Shown: positions 1 to 12,188, numbered from the stretch's first letter. The stretch is DNA of 64,000 bases from Diogma glabrata (GCA_963693315.1 OY856188.1:152077589-152141588); one strand, 5' to 3'. The notes: generated by a model not told the origin, from the sequence alone. Program-made: numbers and translations.

Positions 1-7
1 GCCTTAT

Positions 8-360
8 AAATGCGACCATGAGAGTGCCGGTTGTTTAAAAAAAAAATTTTTTTTTGCAAACTTTTTTGTTGGAGCCACTCACTCAGGAACCTCTAACTGC
101 AGAGGTCTATTTTTAACACAAATTGATAAAAAAGATTCCAAAGATTCTAAATTTGTTAAATTTCTTGAAATATTAGTATCCAAACGGCCGTTATAACGGT
201 TTTAAAAAATCAATCTTTTTCAAAAAAAAGCCTCTAGTTTCTTAACCACGTGTCGGATTTTGCTGATTCACGAACCTGTCCAAGATATTAATAGAACACA
301 CAAGTACAGAACTTTTTTTCGGTCAACCTCAACAAATGCGACCGTGAGAGTGCCGGTCGT
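8..360. repeat. Spaced direct repeat at window start
   Basis: A 27-base motif beginning AAATGCGACC and containing GAGAGTGCCGGT occurs at 8-34 and again at 334-360, a spacing of 326 bases, with two differences. The DNA between has long A and T runs and a CAAACGGCCGTTATAACGG block. This looks like two units of a longer repeat cut by the window edge. I see no gene in it. Confidence 0.5.
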
Positions 361-403
361 TTTCGTTATATCTCATATCGTTTATATATATATATAAAAT
401 ATA

Positions 404-784
404 CAGTAAAAGCCCGATTATCCGACATTCAATTAACCGAATATTTAGTTAACCGGAATTTAAAATTTTTGAATTTTTTCCTATCACAAGAAATATGTTT
501 TTTTTGTTTGGCAATTAACAAGAAAAATTTTAAAATATTCTTATTAATTACTAATTTTTGTATTTCTATAAAATATTATTTGCAATTAATGTTATAAACA
601 GCTTGAAATACATATACAAAAATGAGTTTCTAGTATTTTATTTGAAAATATATTGAGGAGAATCCTAATAAAATATTTATATGGAGAATAACATGAATAT
701 TTCATTCATATTCAATTATCCGGAATTTTTGATTATCCGGCATGCTTCAATCCCCGAGCATTCCGGATAATTGGGCTTTTACTG
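404..784. mobile_element. MITE with pogo/Tigger-like inverted ends
   Basis: The ends read CAGTAAAAGCCCGATTATCC on the left and, reversed, CAGTAAAAGCCCAATTATCC on the right. They are flanked by TA on both sides (402-403 and 785-786). CAGT starts, an internal ATTATCCG and a TA target site are typical of pogo/Tigger-type Tc1-mariner elements. At 381 bp it has no room for a transposase and shows none, so it is non-autonomous. A second ATTATCCGG lies subterminally near 731. The short Tyr/Ile frames over it come from the adjoining TA tract. Confidence 0.8.
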
Positions 785-942
<158 letters not shown>

Positions 943-949
943 AACTTTT

Positions 950-1075
950 TTTTTTGTTTTTTCGTCTCCGCTTATCATATATAGTCGTTTGGCACAAAAA
1001 TTTTTTCCGAAATTCCGAGATGAAGCCCATTGCAATAGGTAGATTTTTATATGAAATCTACCTAAAAAAAGAGGA
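950..1075 (+). repeat. Dispersed hairpin-ended repeat, copy 1
   Basis: The block contains CGTCTCCGCTTATCATATAT, then AATTCCGAGATGA, and ends in a perfect 10-bp stem AGGTAGATTT / AAATCTACCT with a 7-base loop (1037-1063). The same block recurs at 41290-41396 on the plus strand and, in part, at 37915-37975 on the minus strand. Copies 1 and 2 both follow a TA microsatellite. The family is unknown to me. Confidence 0.6.
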
Positions 1076-2095
1076 ACTATTGTTGTTATATAGTCATCAA
1101 TAAGGGTCGACAATCAACAATCATCAATAAGGGTAACAGAAAAAAAACAAGATATCTATTAAATATACGGCTAATATGGGACGGACCTTCGTTGAATTAA
1201 AACACCAGAATAACACCAGAAAACACCAGAAAAAGGTTCTACTCATGTTTCACTTCAACATTTCAATGGAAAAGTTGAAATAAAAAATAGAATACAAGTA
1301 ACAAAGGTAAAATATCAGGCGTGTCCGGTAATCTATGCAGTTTCCAACACCTTCAATTTTCAAATAAGTAACAGAAGAAGTCAGAATTAAGCGATTAACA
1401 AAACTAGGAATTTCTGATAATGATGAGATTTATACAGTAAATGATCAAATAGGAGTTGCATAATCACCAATCAAAACGATAGGTACGAACTCAAAATAAA
1501 TTTTTTGTACAACATTGTTAACAGACGTGGTGGTCTGATAAAAAAGACATCCTACGAATCTAATACAAGGATGTTCCGAAGAAAAAGAAATCATTCATTG
1601 AATGGGGGCAATCAACCGAAATGGAATCTAAGTAACTTTTCCAAGACTTCAGGACTATCAGACACTAACCGCAGTAAATTCCAAAATTAAGTCAAAGCAG
1701 GAAGTGAAAAATAATTAGGCGTACTGCGGTCAATAACAATCAGATACAAGGTCCAAGAAAACAACTATAACTCAGGATTATCTCTTTGTTATCCGAAAGT
1801 TCAACAAATTTATCGTCATTCATCACCGTATGTAATTAGTGGTATATGGTTAATCTTAAATATAGCATAAAAAATATAATGTAAATAATGTACTCCATCT
1901 AACATTTGAGTGACGACCAGAAGCATTTCTAAGCGATTTTTTTTCTCTCGTGATAATCTGTATTCAGATGTAAGAACAATTTTCACATCGAGAAGTCCGA
2001 GGTCCAATTCAAACCAGAATACGTACATCAGTTGTTACTGATGAAAAATACATGAAAGATGTTTTCTTGGTAGAGTAGGTAAAGAACTCGATGAG
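1076..2095. other. No gene seen; AT-rich DNA
   Basis: About 1 kb of AT-rich sequence with a small local duplication (ATCATCAATAAGGGT, 1093-1134). The longest frames are about 60-70 codons with no recognisable motif. I see no RNA gene or transposon end here. Confidence 0.5.
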
Positions 2096-2114
2096 ACTGT
2101 CAGATTCTTAAGAT

Positions 2115-2175
2115 TAGCTCGGCTAGATCAAGCGGTGCAAGAGTCTTTATTTCGGCGTGGGTTCGAAGCCCGTAT
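2115..2175 (+). repeat. tRNA-like SINE head (A and B boxes)
   Basis: GGCTAGATCAAGCGG (about 2121-2135) resembles an RNA polymerase III A box and GGTTCGAAGCC (2160-2170) is a good B box, at a tRNA-like spacing. The folds expected of a functional tRNA are not convincing and no clean 3' acceptor end is visible. This fits the head of a degraded tRNA-derived SINE better than a working tRNA gene. Confidence 0.4.
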
Positions 2176-2190
2176 TAGATTTTGGTGCGT

Positions 2191-4938
2191 ACTCCAACGT
2201 TTAATTCAGAGGGTCTGTAAGACGACAAAAGAAATTTCTATTTTTTTTTGCTCATTCCGAAATGATTGGTGACATTTTCGACTGAGCAAATCATGTCAGG
2301 AAATTATTTTTGTCCCATAAAAGAATATGCACCAAGAGTGGTGTGAGTGACTGTATAATGAAATAATTAAACGGTTTTTCATGAAAATTGGTTTGATTTA
2401 CGATTGGAGAAAAAAAAACTTAGAAAAAACAAGCAAGGAAAACGAGATTAAGTTTTTTTTATATGTGAATACTGTTACCAGGCGATGTATAGGATAAGAA
2501 TTGAAAGTTAAAAACATTAATTCGTTTACCTTAAAGCTATTGAGTTGAATTTAACCTATATATAGAATACGTGCTAAGTTTTTTTTATAGTTTTAATTGT
2601 GGTGTTTTCCTTTTTCATTTCGAAGTGTTGAGTTTATTACGATCTGCTCAGTTTAATTTGTGAATTGTAGTTGTTTTTCTTTTTCATTTTGAAGTGTTTA
2701 GTTTAATATAATCATTAAAAGAAAAAATTTAACCGATAAATAGTTTCGTGGCATATACAAGCAACAATGCTGTAAAGTTTTGTTGGTATTTTGTCGGTAA
2801 GTGCACAGAGCACACGGGGTAAGTGATTTTCTTGTACTCGAATACCTAGAATATTTTTTTTGTTTAGTTGTTTATAACTGCAAGTCGAACTGACAGTCTC
2901 CGCATATGAGCTAGCTATACGGAGCAAACACAGGTGACGCAGTTGGATCACGAATGTTCTCGTATACAAGAACGAACTAGAACGAGCCCATTACAAGCTT
3001 ACTCCAATTTTAGCTCATAAGAAATCTTTAAAGCATTTTAATACATGTAATAGTTATTTACCCCCAAGGGGGTAAAGTTATAAAGAGGAACAACTCGCTA
3101 GGGCTGAAATTAACTTTGGTGGTTTAGTCAAAATTGATTTTAACGAACATCCGCAGAGATTAAATCAATTTTACCTGAACCGCAAACCTATCGCGTTACA
3201 CCAGAGCAACTGTTGTGGTCCATCCGTTTTCGGTCCAAATAAAAAAGAGTAGAACTGTCGCCTTTCAACGTGATTTTTTCAACAGAGCCTCTCACCTTCT
3301 TTGGTTTTCCCCGATAGCTATAATCCTCAAAATTTTAAAGTTAACGCTAATAAATTTCTTAAAGAAACTTAATTTATTTAAATAATTCTAATCCCTAGTT
3401 GGCATGGTATCTTCCGATATTCATAGATGTTAATTTATAATTTATTATAATTAACACTAAACATGTCCAACTTTAAATTAAAAAAAATAAATGTCGATTA
3501 GTCGTTATAATAAAATCTTAAACCATTCTGAAAACGAAAAAGTTAAACGTTAAATAGTAAAAACGTATATTATCAATTTCAAAATTTATGAATTTTTATC
3601 TCGATAACGATCGATCTTAAACAAAAACTACCCCAAACATTTTCGACTTAAAATTTTATGTAGAACACGATGGTATTTTTTAAACTTCAAAATCGGGTGA
3701 TTTTTGAAAACTTGGCCGCCATATTGTCCACCATTTTGTTTTTGTAAAATTTGACTATAGATTCGTTATCTGCGACCCGAACAATCTTAGAATATACTAT
3801 TTTTTACCGTTTATTATCTCACAGAATGAGAAAATACGCTAAAACCACGTTTTTTCACCTTTGGGGATTTTTTGGGCCAATTTCTGGTCGATGCCCATCA
3901 CTAGCCATAAATTATTCTAAAGTAAAGTGAAAAAAGAAAAAAATTTCAAAAAAAAACTGAAAAAATCATGCCATATTTCTCAAAATCTTGATTTTAAACA
4001 GTGAACTCTTAAAATACGCGTGAAAAGTACCCCCAAAAATATTGAAAATATTTTTACCGTAATCTATGGTCAAAATTCTAACAAAACCATATTTTTTCGA
4101 TTTTTTTTCAGTCGCACCCATTTTCTTACAAAATTCACAAGTTTGTGGCCGAGGCAAAAAATCGAAATTAGTGAGTGCCACTGACGGCTATAGTATGAGT
4201 CAAAAAATCTGAAAAACTTTGATAGTTGTTATCTCATAAAGTACTATCAATTACCAAAGTTTGAGGAAAAAAAAAATTTGTTTCACACTTAGTTGGCGGG
4301 AAATGGCCCATACACATTATACATATGGTGTATTCTTTTACAAACCGAAATGATTTGTACAAAATCTGACCGACACATTTTTGATTTGATTGAAATTTTT
4401 TTTACAGGCTTTATATCGAAAAAAAAGATATTCGAGGATTTTTTTTTTGAACAAATAGCGGTTCCACATTTCGAGAATTTCGTGATTTTTGGCTTGACGA
4501 GTTATTTCCAAAAATTCGTAACTTCGGTTCTATTAAAGATAGAAACTTCTAGTTTGTTTTATTTTAAAGTTAAAGGATGCTAATTTACAAAAAAAAAAAT
4601 AAAATTAATAAAAGTTGTTACCAAATCCCTATTGTTATAAACAAATAAAATGTTCAAATCGATCTTTAGTTATTACATCGATATGAGTTTTGGGTCGATA
4701 ATGCGCGAACGCAAGTTATTTACTATGTAGGTCACCTCAATTTTTGATTCGTTCTTGGGCTTAAAATGTTGGTAATGACATGCGTTCTTGAGCTTAAAAT
4801 GTTGGTAATGATACGTAGTTTGAAATGCTGTATGCCGTTCAATTTTTTTTTTAAATGAAGCCTCGAAAATATGGAAAATGATTATTTTACGAGATTTATA
4901 TCTTGTTTGCGATATAAGAAAGAGGAAGTAAGTGCGAT
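2191..4938. other. No gene seen; AT-rich DNA with small palindromes
   Basis: Mostly AT-rich. A hairpin TTACCCCC-AA-GGGGGTAA lies near 3060. An imperfect palindrome with arms CAAAATTGATTT and AAATCAATTTT lies at about 3117-3180 and could be a decayed element end. A 31-base phrase ending GCTTAAAATGTTGGTAATGA is duplicated near 4755 and 4790. The frames here are short, Phe/Lys-rich and unrecognised. Confidence 0.45.
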
Positions 4939-5191
4939 ATAAGAAAGAGGAAGTGGAAATTAATAAGACACCCACTGAGAGCTGGTTTTCTGTTCGAAGT
5001 TCGAAGATGTTACAAAGATGTCTCTAGAGTGGAATCCACAAGGCAAAAGAAGGGTAGGAAGACCAGCAATTTGTTGGATGAAAACGATGCTAGTAGAAGT
5101 GAAACAAATTGGCAAGGCATGGGGAGAGCAGAAAGCGATTGCCTCAAATAGTATTAAATGGACCAGTCTAGTAATCGCTCTATGCTCCTAA
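4939..5191 (+). pseudogene. Non-LTR retrotransposon RT, C-terminal relic
   Basis: The frame 5021-5191 (57 codons) contains WNPQGKRRVGRPAICW, a spacer, then GKAWGEQKAIASN and ends WTSLVIALCS before TAA. This is the standard C-terminal tail of insect endonuclease/reverse-transcriptase elements, where a (K/R)GRP...W motif is followed by a W(G/S)...A...R/KW segment. A short upstream piece, RKRKW...HPL, fits the same tail (the usual RRxxWxWxGH) but lies in another frame from about 4939, so a frameshift separates them. No catalytic RT domain, start or clear poly(A) remains. It is a 5'-truncated, decayed copy. Confidence 0.7.
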
Positions 5192-7308
5192 AATGGAGAT
5201 AAACGAGAAAAAAACTGTAATCTTACTTGCTTGATAGTTTTGAGTTATAAAAATTCAAGTTGAGTAAAATATAATACAAATTAAAACAAATAAATAAAAC
5301 AACAAAATAAAGTTAAGTAAAATATAATACAAATTAAAACAAATACTGATAACATAAACAAAAGTTATTAAACTGTTTGATAAACATATGTTACTTGAGA
5401 TTTCTAAATTGAGATTTCTACCAAGTCTGAAGGCTTGAGTTATTTTCACGTCATACTATATTCAAAGTTTGACAAACTAGCAGGATCGAACATTCATAAT
5501 ATCCCGAGTTCAACTTAGGATGAAGCTAAGCTGTACAGCCATCAAATAAATTTTTTTGTGGAAACTAAGTTTTCATCTCAATTTAATTGTAAACACTATT
5601 ATTTTTTTAAAAAAACTACTACCTTTAGCTGTTTATTCTGTTAGTAAGTGTTTTAGTATGCAACTTTGAAAAATATTTCAATGTCAAACACGCAATGCAC
5701 TATCCTTAACATATTACTTAATTAATTACTAAACATACATACATTTGACATTAAAGCGATTAAAAAGAATCCCAATACGACTTTCATTTTACCACAATCA
5801 CGAACTTGTTGTTTAAGCACTGAGAACAATATTAACTCACTACTTTCTATCCTAATCACTTTATATAACTTTTAGATAAATGGACTTTATTTTTGTGATT
5901 TGGGCAAAACATAATCTTATCTTCCGCAATGGAGCTCTAAAACCTTAGCCAGTAATAATAATAAATTTATTTGATAAGAAATTACCAATAAGTTTAGGAT
6001 TATCCACAACTATATTGTATTAATCTTCGGAATTACTAAGTGTGTTTGTTTTTGTAATTTTATTACACTTTTATTGGTATATATTTAGTTTATTAGTTGG
6101 AGTTAAATTGATAATGATTATAATACAAATATTATTGAGCAAAGCTTCGATTAGATTATGTTTATTTTATCCATTCAATTGATTCATGTTACCTAATAAC
6201 ATTTTTAAACACTTCGTGTGCAAATAACTTCTAATAATATTACAATATATTTAGAAGAACTAGGATAGTATTACTATGTATAAGAATAAGACCCCAAGGT
6301 CTTGTACATAGTAATTTGGTCTAATTTGTGTGCAAAACTAAGATAACAGTTTTCTTGATGATAGGCATGATAGTCAAAAGTCTTTTCTGTTGAATAAGTC
6401 CGATTACTTTTCTCCGGATCTTGTAAAAATTGCTGTGCAAGTTTCCATAACAGAAAAACTACAATTGCATGCACATTTATGGACATAAAAGAGGCTTCAG
6501 GGGGGATGGTTAGTCAGGATACCTAATCTACTGAGTTTTTTTCAATAAAACGTGCTGTGTATCAAAAATTACAATATGTAATAATACACACACATCATTT
6601 AAGACCCAGTTGATGGATGAAAAAATTTGTGTTGTTGTTTTTCTTACGAATGGATATTGCATAACTAAAAAACAATAAATCATATCATACAATGGAATAT
6701 TAAAATAGACCAAAATTTCATGATAATATGTTGGAAATAAAAATAAAATAACTGATAAGCAAATTTTTAAACAATTTGCAGAAACAGAACTAAAGTTGGG
6801 TTGCAAATATTTTTTTGCACGATCAGGCGATTTTGCATATTTACTGATTCGTAAATAAACATATAGGCCAGTAATAATAGGAGAAAAAATTAGAAAAAAA
6901 AAATAATTCGTTACAGCAAACTGACAGCAGGATATTGTAGAACACGATATTGTAAAAGAGGGAAACATAAATCGAACCGACAGCTGCTATCCGGGGGAGA
7001 ATGGGGAGGGTTTTAAGTGGTTGAAAACAGTTTTTCGTCATTTCTGGCCAAACCGTGCATCCTATCAAAAAGAAATATATGTAAAAGTTATAGGGAATAA
7101 AAAGATCTGATCGGTATACTGCATAGGACAAAATGATGGGAAAATTAAAAAAAACGAAAATATTGCTTTTTTCGTGGTAATTTGCATATTTATCGTTGAA
7201 TAATCATTATTAATTAATAAATTCATTTAAATTTTTTATGATTACGTAAACGACGATCATTTGGAAATACACTTATGAATAATTATATACTTTCGTTACT
7301 TTTAGCTT
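5192..7308. other. No gene seen; left flank of the gypsy provirus
   Basis: AT-rich DNA with a small tandem phrase near 5270-5340 (AAATATAATACAAATTAAAA). Two overlapping hydrophobic minus-strand frames at 6528-7131 are noted under rejected items. No promoter, exon pair or element end is visible until the ATTT target duplication at 7309-7312. Confidence 0.5.
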
Positions 7309-7312
7309 ATTT
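7309..7312. repeat. Target-site duplication ATTT (element 1, left)
   Basis: ATTT directly precedes the TG of the LTR and is matched by ATTT at 37843-37846 directly after the CA of the other LTR. A 4-bp duplication is usual for many Ty3/gypsy integrases. Confidence 0.85.
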
Positions 7313-10300
7313 TGTAATGAAGAGCTTTCTCATTGGCGAACCAATGAGAATGGCATAGCAGGATGCGTACCTAGAATTATCTAACGCCGTAACGACTAAA
7401 GCTCAGTCATCGTGGATTTGATAGATTGTTACCTGCTGCTTCAACACAAATACCGAAATGTACGCAAATTACGTGAATAAACAGAAGTGGAAACAAAACG
7501 AATGGAAAAATGAAACTCTGGCGACCCCTTTTGCGAAAGAACCACTATCCGCGCGTCCAACCCCCACAATCATTCCCATACGCCCTCACACTCACTCTTC
7601 ATACATGCTAACATTCACCCACACACTCAGACTGCGAAGCAAGACAATTAAGCTCAAAGACCCACAGCCAGTACCGCAAATGGTAGTAATCAAACAAAAG
7701 TTGTATTGCTGTCATCTGATCACTATGATACAGCTTGTACGCCACTGCCATTGCTGGTAAACCGAGAATCAAATCTTAGAGCACGGGAGAACGTCACACG
7801 CTATATTGAAAGTCTTTATTATTTATTTCCCTTTTTCTTTATTAATAACATTTTCAAAAATGTTTGAACCCATACGAAATTACCAAAGAAAATTATTTAC
7901 AGCTCCAAAAAAAAATTAAAATTTTTATTCGTAAGTTAAATAAATTTTTCCAAACCAATTTAATTAAATACCTGTAGTTTACAGTTGGCTAATGTATAAT
8001 ACGGTTAATAAACATAAAATATGACAAGAATTTGTTTTCTTTTTTTTTGTTTATTTGGTTTTCATATTGTTTGGAATTGATTTTTAATAAAAATATAAAT
8101 TAAAAAAATTTAGGTAATACAATTCAATATAATAAAAAAAAAGGTATTTGGAAAACGAGATATTACCGCGGAGCAAAAAATATTTCGATTATAAACATTT
8201 CCAAATTAGACTGAATGTGTCTCGCTACTAGCATCGCCAGCTCTCACACACACGCAACGACAAGCAAGCCCCCATTCATTCACTTGTACACCCTTTCACG
8301 CGCATTCACCCTTCTACGCTAGAGAAAAAGTAATTAAAATAAACAAAGTTCACTCACCCCATGATTAAATCCTCCCGGCTTCAACGTCTTAAGGTCTTAG
8401 CCCTCCATCCGCAGCGAGAAATCCCAGCAGGTAAGTAGAAATGTTGCGTTGAAATACGGCAGTATTCTTATATGAAAGTAGCGTTGTAATATGTTTGAAA
8501 TACGGTAGTAGTAGCAAAAATTATATATAACTGTTGCGCTGAAATACGGTTGAATCAAATACTGGTGGATGACGGTATAATAACTGGCATAAAAATTAAT
8601 ATTGTTGAAAACGGTGAATATGGATGCAAGTTGAGTGATGGTAGTAATATGTAACTTATAAATCATGCAATGGTAGATGAATGCAAAACAGTTGGCATGC
8701 AAAATTTATAATATTGGTGAACACAGTAAATATAGATGAACGCAAAGCGACTGTAGTGATGTAAAAACTATGGTTGCAAGCAATGATGAATGAATGTTGA
8801 ACAGCTGGGATGTACAATTTATAATATGGCTAAATACTGTGAATGTTGATGAACGATGAGCGGCTGTAGTGATGTAAAAACTATGGTTGCAAGCAATGAT
8901 GAATGAATGTTGAACAGCTGGGATGTACAATTTATAATATGGCTAAATACTGTGAATGTTGATGAACGATGAGCGACTGTAGTAATACAAGAACTAGTGT
9001 CTCAAGCAATGATGAATGACTGTAGAATAGCTAGTATATATAACCCACAATTTAGTTGAATGCGGTGCCTATGGGTGAGCGGTGAGCAACTGTAGCAATA
9101 CAGCAATTAATGTTTCAAGCAATGAACAATGGATGTATAACAGCGGGCATGTAAACTTGATAATATTGTTGAAAAGCATTATTAATAAACGGATTATTCA
9201 GTATAACCATCGAACGGTAGATATGGTACACTATTTGTTAACGGGTTTTAGGTAAATTCATCCAAAGTTGTTGACATAGCTTTGTTACCGTTATCGATGT
9301 TACTGTTGTACAATGCGACTTCCCAAACAAGTTATATTCAAATATTTAATAAACAAAATGTTATACTCACTGCTAATGGTGACCGTATAGTTATCGACTG
9401 ATGATCATGATTCACAGCCAGAAAGAAAATTGACTTACGCAAACTCCAATTGACTTACAAAAAGCGATTACAATGCTAACATTTCGTATTTGATAAAAAA
9501 AACTCGCTGTGTCGAACACGTCACAATCTTTTGTCAATCAACGGAATTCATATTATAATACGGTCGGTATAATGAAGTCACTCAAGCAACCACACTTAAT
9601 CTGTTTTCAGAAATCAAATTCTAACTGTTTACATAGACAAACAAATAATGATTTTTTTTCTTTCATATTCACTGATTAAAGTTATATTACTATATTTTAA
9701 CAATTCTTTTTTTTTTTTAATTTACTAACACTACAAAATTTAGCTAAACATTGAATTAAACTACCAAATATATAATTTAATTAGGCAAAAAACATTTTTC
9801 TAACAATTATTATAATTAAAAAGGAATATTTCAATCCTAGTTATGGATTTTAAGCCCGGAAAAATAAAAAAATGCACAACTTTCAAGCATTGATTAGACT
9901 CAATGAAATTGAGAGCACAAAACATTATATTCCAATCAGAAAATAAGAGAGAAAAGATCGTATAGTCATTGCTTTTATAGTAATTTTAATATCGAAAATA
10001 TCGCTCCCAATTTCGTAGTAGGGGAAATGTTAGTACATTTTCCGTAAGAATAAAAATACTGATTGTTACTGTGTAATACATAAAATTGTAAGATAATATC
10101 ACGAAATAAGTTATTTCCAACGCATTTGGATGAAACATTAAAATGGATTAAACGTAAGTTTAACCGATTTTATGATGTTTATGTATTATGAAATAATACC
10201 TTACAACAGTATTACAGTAAAATTTAGATCTATAACGGAAAATGAAATTGTTAACAACAACTATATACGAAATACAATATTATTTCTTTTTTTAAGACAA

Positions 10301-10689
10301 TGACGCAACTGATTGTAGAATAATAGTTTTTTTAAATATTGAGACGTTTGGACATATATGCACAGCTGTTTGAGGCTTGAAAACATTTTAGAGCAACTAC
10401 GGTTAAGGTCCGGAGAATTCAAATTTTGGTAGTACGGTGAAATAACGCTGGTGACGCAGTGTGAACCAATAATAGGACATTGTAAAGAAAATACCATTGT
10501 TAATGGCTTTATGCTAAGAACAAATTTATGTAACGGAAACTATATGAAAATAGGACTATAGATTGTGGATGAATGAGAAACTATTATGAACTACGTGTGG
10601 TAAGCAAAATTGTGAATTATGAGAAAACAGACATTATATAAATCGGGAACTCTAATGCTCTACGGTTTCATACTCCAGTCTACATAACA
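7313..10689 (-). repeat. 3' LTR of gypsy element 1 (3377 bp)
   Basis: It aligns along its whole length with 34463-37842, differing at a few positions per hundred by eye. On the minus strand it starts TGTTATGTAGACTGG and ends CTTCATTACA. A conserved splice-donor-like GGGTGAGTG lies at about 8351-8360 (minus). A 113-bp minisatellite lies in 8760-9010. The 60-130-codon frames inside it are not conserved as protein and I do not call genes. Confidence 0.93.
8760..9010. repeat. LTR minisatellite, 113-bp period
   Basis: The unit containing CTATGGTTGCAAGCAATGAT and CAGCTGGGATGTACAATTTA is repeated in tandem at 113-base spacing (for example 8768 and 8881), with degenerate units on either side. The same array is present in the other LTR around 35907-36130. 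Confidence 0.8.
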
Positions 10690-11509
10690 GGGCAAGTGAT
10701 TTTTGGTAACGCCCGGTCCAAAAAGAAGTTGAAAAGACATAGACTGGTCCCAAATGGATCTTGGTGTACACATATTCGTACTGTAAGGCATTTCAATGTT
10801 CCAAAGAGTAGCAATCAAGCCGTGCAATCGTTCGAAACTCATTTAAATTAAAAAGGAATGGACAAACGTAAAAGGTCCAAAAAAAAAAATATAACAGTTA
10901 ACTACAACTATATTGACAACAGTTCTTGAGGGGTAGAGAGAAAAATAGTATACTATTCTATTGTAAGCGATGGATCAACAAAAACTTTCCAGACCCAATT
11001 CCGGGCAGATCTGGGGGTTCCCGGACTCGAAAGTCACCGAAAAAAAACAGAAATAAATTGAGAAGAACTTGAAACGCGAAGTATCATCTGTCATACTCCT
11101 TTCATAGGGTTCCAACTACGGCTACGTACTTGTGTCGTGCAGACTCGAACCCGACACCTGAGATATTAAGAGTCTCATGCTTCTCCGACTACGCTAGCCG
11201 GGCTACACTGTTGCACGTATCCGACTTGGTGATTCTGAAGTTTGCTCAAATAGTTTCAAAGCAACCAATTGAACCAAACTCAACACATTCAACCTCTGAA
11301 CTTACAATTGCAACCATTCAGGAAAAGAAATTCTGAAATCGACCCTAAACGAAACATGAACTCCCAAGTTGGAATACACTCGCTGAATTGTTCTGAAACG
11401 AAACCACCCTCATACTTTAAGGTCGTCGATATCACTGACCAGCAATGGATGTGAAACATAAATTTTAAACGAAATATAATATCATACCGGCAAAGAAAAA
11501 TTTACGATC
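10690..11509 (-). other. 3' untranslated region of gypsy element 1
   Basis: This 820-bp stretch between the integrase stop and the 3' LTR has no coding capacity. It holds a tRNA-Lys-like sequence (11132-11203) and a block at 10996-11038 that is repeated in the leader just upstream of gag (32501-32542). The bases preceding the LTR on the minus strand are a poor polypurine tract. Confidence 0.7.
11132..11203 (-). tRNA. tRNA-Lys(CTT)-like pseudogene inside gypsy element
   Basis: Read on the minus strand it starts GCCCGGCTAGCGTAGTCGG, continues AGCATGAGACTCTTAAT and has the B box GGGTTCGAGTC. This matches a eukaryotic tRNA-Lys with CTT anticodon from the acceptor 5' strand through the T arm. Two extra bases disturb the anticodon stem, the D arm has substitutions, and the 3' acceptor strand does not pair with the 5' strand, so it is not functional. 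It has the same polarity as the element, whose primer site is the 3' end of tRNA-Lys. Confidence 0.75.
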
Positions 11510-12188
11510 TCAGGCACGAATGTCCTTGGAATGATAAACACCTCTACGTTTGGAAACCAGGTCTTCCAGTTCGTAGGCCGCGGTCCCTACTAACCTAATT
11601 ACTCTGGCTTCAACAAACTTCTGTGCAAGTTTAGCAGATAATTTCTTACCGGCATCACTCAATATAAAGTTTCTTCGGAACACCGTATCACCTGGTTTAA
11701 ACAGGGTTACCCGAGCTCGCAGATTATACCGTTCAGCACTTTTGACGAACGCTTCGGCAGTTAAATCAAGAATTCGAATTCGAATCTGGTTAAACGTTAA
11801 TCTGGTGAAACGTATAATTGTTTCACCTGGTTCATGAATGCTGTTCAGTCGTCGTAGAAAATCATAAGACGAACCGTGTGTCACCATAGGTATTCCAAAC
11901 ATAGCGAAATAGGGGGAGCATTTAAGAGTTTGGTGGAGAGAACAACGTAGTGCACAAGCGATCTCGCTCAAGTGCAGATCCCCTTTAGAATGCTCCTCCT
12001 TTAAGTAGGCTCGAATACCCGACAAAACACTTCTATTCACCCGTTCAGAAGCGTTTGCTTGCGGTCAATATAACGCTAGTAAGGTATGTTTCACTCCGTG
12101 CTTCGCCAAAAAATCTTCAAACAGTTTCGATTTAAATTGAGTCCCATTATCGGACACAATTACTTCTGGACAACCAAATACGTGGAAG
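11510..12188 (-). pseudogene. pol: gypsy element 1 pol: integrase, C-terminal part
   Basis: Continuing across the BEL insertion, the minus strand reads VIVSDNGTQF (catalytic Asp block), then ALY-stop-PQANASERVNRS (catalytic Glu block). A TGA at 12065-12067 sits between Tyr and Pro, where a Ser or His codon is usual. After that the frame is open for 176 codons to 11510. It includes PGDTVFRRNF and ends GVYHSKDIRA, equivalent to the GPY/F-type C-terminal region of gypsy integrases. I see no chromodomain. The stop alone would kill integration activity; the BEL insertion also separates it from the rest of pol. Confidence 0.9.

Noticed and set aside
2115..2175. Functional tRNA gene
   Set aside because: A and B boxes are present, but the acceptor and anticodon stems do not pair.
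6528..7131. Two hydrophobic minus-strand frames resembling pieces of a chemoreceptor
   Set aside because: They overlap in different frames across T runs, lack a receptor signature I can name, and AT-rich DNA gives Phe/Ile/Tyr-rich frames by chance.
7458..7760. 100-codon frame repeated at 34608-34910
   Set aside because: It lies within the two gypsy LTRs, on the strand opposite to the element. The related solo LTR breaks the similarity quickly.
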